This document shows, piece after piece, positions 31,346-34,503 of a stretch of DNA of 34,503 bases. This DNA comes from an uncultured Candidatus Saccharibacteria bacterium (GTDB taxonomy: Bacteria > Patescibacteriota > Saccharimonadia > Saccharimonadales > Saccharimonadaceae). Position numbers and translations under genes: made by a program. Below the pieces are notes generated by a model, which did no database searches, had not been told where the DNA came from, and worked only from the letters and a program-made list of their open reading frames with translations. The stretch spans positions 1-34,503 of the forward strand of contig CANDYU010000009.1 of NCBI GenBank assembly GCA_947425245.1, written 5' to 3'. Position 1 is the first letter of the stretch. The number at the start of each line of letters is the position of its first letter.

Positions 31346-32304
31346 ACATTCCTCCCCATAATCTTCGGAATATAAGTCTGTTGTTCGTCCGCCTCCACCA
31401 ACGCCCCCACATACATCCGCGTCACCTCGTTCATCATCCCCTGAAAACTCCCCACCTCATCCACCGATACGTCCATCGCCACCAAAGTCCCCAAAAACGG
31501 CGGCAAATCGTTCGTCGCAAAATGCCTATCCAATATCGGATCCGCCCGTAGCTTCCTTTTGAGCCTCCGATCCCCTCTCATCAGCTCATACATCCCCGCC
31601 CCACTATAAACTAGAAAATAATTCCTCATCAGCTTCGCCATCCCCCGCACCGCAAACAGCCCCATCCCCGCCGCCACATTCGCACCGCCCAGCCCCTCAC
31701 TCGCCCCCGTCACTCCCGGCCTCAACGCCATTCTGATCGCCTCCAAATCATTCCTCGGTCGCCACACCTCGTCCAAACTCCCCCACACCCCCTTCCCCGC
31801 ATCACACACTGCAATCCCCACTTTCCGCGTTTTTGGATAATATTTTACCGCCACCACCGGAGCCACCCCGCTCCACCCCAAGGCATTATCCACCAAGCAC
31901 CCCACCACATACTGCACCATTCGTCTCTGCTCCACCCCTATCATCAGACGCCCTATCCTCCTCATCAACTCCGCCCGCTCCCCCTCGTCTCGTACCATCA
32001 TCAGCGGCACCATCGCCCCCTCATCCCTTACTTCCGCCCCAAATGTCGCCTTATTCCGCACGAACTCATACAGCCCCATCTCCGCTAAGATTTTACCCGA
32101 CTCTGGCATCTTCTCGTCAATTTCCGACTCCCATTTCCCCGCTTGAAGGGCCAAGCTCGCCGTAATCGCCAACTGTGCCGGATGTGCTGCCACCCATCCC
32201 CCCGCCGCCCGCACTTCCAACCTTCCAGGCTCCGACAAGTCAATTTTTTCAAAAAACTTTCGCACATTTCGCAAGTTGCCCTGATTCGAGAAAATCACCT
32301 TCAT
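31342..32304 (-). CDS. GHKL (HATPase) domain protein, partner of the STAS-like protein
   Basis: A 320-aa protein. GHKL motifs are YVVGCLVDNAL (N box), VCDAGKGV (G1) and GLGGANVAAGMGLFAVRGM (G2-like). The N-terminal 100 residues are of unknown type. The pairing with a STAS-like gene suggests a regulatory kinase or ATP switch. The ATG at 32302-32304 is preceded by a complete promoter, TTGACT-N17-TAATAT, whose -10 ends 7 nt upstream, so the mRNA is probably leaderless. Four related motifs in and above the promoter may be operators. Confidence 0.7.
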   Translation of the reverse strand: MKVIFSNQGNLRNVRKFFEKIDLSEPGRLEVRAAGGWVAAHPAQLAITASLALQAGKWESEIDEKMPESGKILAEMGLYEFVRNKATFGAEVRDEGAMVPLMMVRDEGERAELMRRIGRLMIGVEQRRMVQYVVGCLVDNALGWSGVAPVVAVKYYPKTRKVGIAVCDAGKGVWGSLDEVWRPRNDLEAIRMALRPGVTGASEGLGGANVAAGMGLFAVRGMAKLMRNYFLVYSGAGMYELMRGDRRLKRKLRADPILDRHFATNDLPPFLGTLVAMDVSVDEVGSFQGMMNEVTRMYVGALVEADEQQTYIPKIMGRNV

Positions 32305-32311
32305 ATCTATG

Positions 32312-32340
32312 ATATTACCAGTCCATCGTAAAATAGTCAA
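32312..32340 (-). promoter_or_regulatory. Promoter of the GHKL-STAS operon
   Basis: TTGACT (32335-32340) and TAATAT (32312-32317), 17 bp apart, with TG one base before the -10. It is among the best promoter matches in the window. Confidence 0.75.
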
Positions 32341-32402
32341 TTTACTACCTACTGGACTTTTTACCAGTCAGTAGTAAAACCCAAAAACTACTATCTACTG
32401 GA
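32318..32402. promoter_or_regulatory. Operator-like repeats at the GHKL-STAS promoter
   Basis: Four related sites alternate in direction at about 22-24 bp steps: CCAGTCCATCGTAA (32318-32331, within the promoter spacer), TTACTACCTACTGG (32342-32355), CCAGTCAGTAGTAA (32364-32377) and ACTACTATCTACTGG (32388-32402). The second and third form an inverted repeat matching at 12 of 14 positions. Spacing near two helical turns suggests cooperative binding by a repressor. Confidence 0.55.
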
Positions 32403-32559
32403 AAACCACCCCAAATAGCTCAAAGTTCGAACACATTTTTATCTAACAGAGAAGGCAACTTTTTCCTCTATAAAATCTACCATTTCTTCCCCATCTTTTT
32501 GACATACTTATCACCAAATGGTTTAAAAAATCAGTCCATTTTACCGCTAATTTTTCCCA

Positions 32560-32613
32560 TGTTGTAAAAAACACAACACATTTTTCAGCCCTTTCGTTGT
32601 AAGACTCACAACA
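32560..32613. promoter_or_regulatory. Two 19-bp palindromes before the P-loop kinase gene
   Basis: TGTTGT-N7-ACAACA (32560-32578) and CGTTGT-N7-ACAACA (32595-32613) match the array at 12943-13134 with the same spacer. They lie about 50-85 bp upstream of the -10 of the gene at 32674. Confidence 0.6.
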
Positions 32614-32661
32614 TTTCACTCCGCCCACTTCGCTTTCATTCCCCTATACTCCCCAATATGC

Positions 32662-32667
32662 TATAAT
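32662..32667 (+). promoter_or_regulatory. Extended -10 of the P-loop kinase gene
   Basis: TGCTATAAT, with the hexamer TATAAT ending 6 nt before the ATG at 32674. No ribosome binding site is present, so the mRNA is predicted to be leaderless. No convincing -35 box. Confidence 0.6.
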
Positions 32668-32673
32668 CAAGAC

Positions 32674-33243
32674 ATGAAAGACACTCGAGACGTAAAAATC
32701 ATCGCCATCGTCGGCATGAGCGGCAGCGGCAAATCAGTAGCAGTTGACTACCTCACTGAACAAGGTATCCCCAAGGTTTATCTTGGCGGCATGATCCTCA
32801 AAGAAATGACTAAGCGAGGCATAGACCTTACCCCCGATAATGAACGCGAGTTCCGAGAATACATCCGTGCCACCGAAGGTAACGATTGGGTCGTTCGTCA
32901 GGCCATCGCCGAAGTTAAGGACCTCATCGAAGCCGGCCAAAAACGCATCGTGCTTGACGGTGTTTATTCTTGGACCGAATATAAGACCTTGAAACATGAG
33001 TTCCCTGGCGAACTAACATTTATCGCCATGATTACCTCGAAACCGCTCCGCTACGAGCGTGTTGCTAAACGCCCCGAACGACCCTTCGACGCCCAAAAAA
33101 TCCGCGAACGCGACCAAAGTGAAATCGAAAACCTCGAAAAAGGTGGCCCCATCGTTGCTGCCGACTATTTCATTATTAATGACGGTACCATCCCCGAGAT
33201 GTACGAACAGCTAAAGCACATTCTTCGCAAAATCGATTCCTAA
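32674..33243 (+). CDS. P-loop nucleotide kinase-like protein
   Basis: A 189-aa P-loop protein with GMSGSGKS (about residues 14-21), LGGMILKEMTKRGI (lid and NMP-binding-like region) and RPERPFDAQKIRERDQSEI. It resembles dephospho-CoA kinase and UPF0200-type kinases. The exact substrate is unsure: dephospho-CoA or a nucleoside monophosphate. A leaderless promoter and two 19-bp palindromes lie upstream. A cassette island follows after about 80 bp. Confidence 0.7.
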   Translation: MKDTRDVKIIAIVGMSGSGKSVAVDYLTEQGIPKVYLGGMILKEMTKRGIDLTPDNEREFREYIRATEGNDWVVRQAIAEVKDLIEAGQKRIVLDGVYSWTEYKTLKHEFPGELTFIAMITSKPLRYERVAKRPERPFDAQKIRERDQSEIENLEKGGPIVAADYFIINDGTIPEMYEQLKHILRKIDS

Positions 33244-33302
33244 CTCAGTTTCCGCTCAATTAACCCAAAACCTGACCAAAATAACAGAAGTGATTTCAAT
33301 TT

Positions 33303-33327
33303 GAACCCGTATAGCCTATACTAGTTC
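33303..33327. repeat. Palindrome before cassette 4
   Basis: GAACCCGTATAG, one base, then CTATACTAGTTC, a partly decayed copy of the palindrome at 19412-19436. A TAG stop (33322-33324) lies directly before the first cassette codon. Confidence 0.65.
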
Positions 33328-33540
33328 GTCCGTAGCGGATACGCCCATCGTGCCAACGGCTCTGCCCGGTATCTTGGCCTCTATGGCTACAATTGGCCTA
33401 CTACGGCTTCACCCGTTCACGGCGATGGATCAGCTGGTTGGACAGGTTACTACCTCTATTTCGGTGCTAGTGGCGTCAACCCGTCGGGCGGTCCAGACAG
33501 TCGTTGGCATGGTTTCCCCATCCGTTGTCTGGCGTACTAG
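33325..33540 (+). repeat. Lectin-domain cassette 4 (silent, 71 codons)
   Basis: Begins TTCGTCCGTAGCGG (FVRSG), 216 bp including TAG, then GTTAGATAAG. It has GSARYLG, GYNWPTTASPV, TGYYLYF and SGVNPSGGPD, ending GFPIRCLAY, which fits a FISUMP-type domain end. A TAG stop right before the first codon rules out translation from upstream in this frame. No start codon. Confidence 0.8.
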
Positions 33541-33578
33541 GTTAGATAAGAGAAGCCAGCAAATAGTGTCAATCAAAA

Positions 33579-33794
33579 AACGTCCGTAGCGGATATGTCG
33601 ATCGCAGCGACGGATCTGCCCATCCTCTTGGCCTCAATGGCTACAATTGGTCGTCTACGGCTTCGCCCGTCTACAGCCTTGGGTCTGCTGGTTTGACAGG
33701 TTACTACCTCGATTTTAATGCTAGTGGCGTCTTCCCGTCGGGCGGCCCGGACCATCGTTGGGACGGTTTCCCCATCCGTTGTCTGGCGTACTAG
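33579..33794 (+). repeat. Lectin-domain cassette 5 (silent, 71 codons)
   Basis: Same length and ends as cassette 4, but its first codon is AAC (NVRSG). Has GYNWSSTASPV, TGYYLDF and SGVFPSGGPDHRWDGFPIRCLAY. It is one of three most alike copies (4, 5 and 7). The next cassette begins 6 bp after its stop. Confidence 0.8.
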
Positions 33795-33800
33795 GTTAGA

Positions 33801-34016
33801 TTCGTCCGTAGCGACGTTCTTGATCATTACGGTGGCACATTACGCAATACTGGCGTTAATAGTTACATTTGGACTACCACTACCTCTACTGTCTACTATA
33901 ATGGAACAAATGGCATAACAGGCTACTATCTCGGTCTCTATACCAGCAGTGTTAATTCTTCGGGTGGACCAGATGTGCGTTGGCTCGCTTTCCCCATCCG
34001 TTGTCTGGCGTACTAG
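33801..34016 (+). repeat. Lectin-domain cassette 6 (silent, 71 codons)
   Basis: 216 bp, starts FVRSDV and ends AFPIRCLAY. It is more diverged: SYIWTTTTSTVYYNG replaces the GYxW segment of its neighbours, and YTSSVNSSGG replaces SGVxPSxG. It directly follows cassette 5 in the same frame; only TAG-GTT-AGA separates the two. Confidence 0.8.
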
Positions 34017-34069
34017 GTTAGATAAGATCCGAACTTAATATCGCATATAATATACCGTCACAAAACGAC

Positions 34070-34285
34070 TTCGTCCGTAGCGGGGTCGTCCGTCGCGACA
34101 ACGGCTCTGCCCGGTATCTTGGCGTCAATGGCTACTATTGGTCGACTACGGCTTCGCCCGTTTACAACGATGGGTCTGCTAGTTTGGCAGGTTACAGCCT
34201 CGGTTTCGATGCTAGTGGCGTCAGCCCGTCGAACGGCCCGTACCGTCGTTGGTACGCTTTCCCCATCCGTTGTCTGGCGTACTAG
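34070..34285 (+). repeat. Lectin-domain cassette 7 (silent, 71 codons)
   Basis: 216 bp, starts FVRSGVVRRDNG and ends AFPIRCLAY. GYYWSTTASPVYNDG and SGVSPSNGPYRRWYA match FISUMP-type domains. After the stop comes the same tail (GTTAGATAAGTTTAG) as after cassette 3, then structured element B. CGTCCGT occurs twice near the start, as if the end were partly duplicated. Confidence 0.8.
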
Positions 34286-34370
34286 GTTAGATAAGTTTAG
34301 GTATTATACTTTTGCAGCTACAATACAGTATTAGGATATCCCCAAAGTTAGGAGTATAAATAATATATCT

Positions 34371-34496
34371 CTTTCACCGCGTCGAAGGTGTGGTTGGGTT
34401 TTCTAGTCTTGATTATTCTAGGCTGACGCGGGTCTGAGTCTTTAGACGAAGAGAGCGTCACCAGACTAGAAAACCAACCACCCTCGCAGGTGAAAG
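34371..34496 (+). ncRNA. 126-bp structured element, copy B
   Basis: Differs from copy A (19867-19992) at one base, T for C in the innermost stem, where G-U pairing keeps the helix. About 20 bp upstream of the element (AATATATCTC and more) are also shared. It follows cassette 7 as copy A follows cassette 3. The window ends a few bases later. Confidence 0.7.
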
Positions 34497-34503
34497 GAAT
34501 ATA

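Noticed and set aside
33325-34285. CRISPR array or classic integron cassettes
   Set aside because: Repeats are far apart with coding content between them; no cas or integrase gene is seen and the ends do not look like attC sites.
33340-34340. Plus-strand ORFs of 66-79 aa in the cassette island in other frames (e.g. ending [10 protein letters not shown])
   Set aside because: They are frame shadows of the cassettes; the conserved cassette frame is the one ending in IRCLAY.

Overview
The window looks like a chromosomal segment from a Patescibacteria (CPR) bacterium, most likely Candidatus Saccharibacteria or a close relative. This is inferred from trimmed housekeeping proteins (ThrRS without its TGS domain, a PolA without a recognisable proofreading domain), a VirD4-like secretion ATPase, a surface-lectin (FISUMP-type) cassette family, and the end of a 16S rRNA gene of ordinary bacterial type. 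The standard genetic code fits all genes. No taxonomic search was possible.

Layout. Positions 1-320 hold the 5' end of a 16S rRNA gene on the minus strand, its leader and a strong promoter. A minus-strand block follows (0.4-12.2 kb): a divergent PAP2 protein, a coiled-coil surface protein, gyrA and gyrB, a broken membrane-protein gene, a VirD4/TraG-like ATPase with a small partner, and a small membrane protein. From 12.2 to 14.0 kb there is an RNA-rich zone. It contains an unidentified, probably structured ~600-nt minus-strand RNA with its own promoter, an array of four 19-bp palindromes, a second orphan small RNA, and tmRNA with its tag reading frame. A plus-strand block follows: comM, then infC (AUU start), rpmI, rplT and rpmB. 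RNase P RNA and a Nudix-RNase H fusion gene lie on the minus strand (17.4-18.7 kb). After a cassette island (19.1-20.0 kb) comes a minus-strand operon miaA / winged-helix protein / degenerate UlaG-like protein / M50 protease, then thrS, an HD-domain hydrolase, tRNA-Val, rpsT, holA-mutM, a GDPD-like protein, polA, a GHKL-ATPase/STAS-like pair with a repeated operator-like motif, and a P-loop kinase. The window ends in a second cassette island.

The most unusual content is a family of seven short cassettes (195-216 bp). Each starts at a TTCGTCCGTAGCGG-like motif (FVRSG) and ends at a fixed end encoding PIRCLAY or SIRCLAY and a TAG stop. They keep an open reading frame but have no convincing start codon or ribosome binding site. 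They look like C-terminal FISUMP/C-type-lectin domain pieces stored without the rest of the gene. Between the most alike copies the codons vary mostly at positions 1 and 2 with position 3 fixed, which resembles adenine-directed diversification by a diversity-generating retroelement (DGR). No reverse transcriptase, template repeat or recombinase is visible in the window. Two cassette groups are followed by an almost identical 126-bp structured element, and two cassettes are preceded by a shared palindrome.

Regulation: several first-in-operon genes have an extended -10 box (TGnTATAAT type) only 6-9 nt before the ATG, which predicts leaderless or nearly leaderless mRNAs, while downstream genes often use Shine-Dalgarno sites. 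A 19-bp palindrome TGTTGT-N7-ACAACA is clustered upstream of the orphan RNA and recurs upstream of comM, inside comM and upstream of the P-loop kinase gene.
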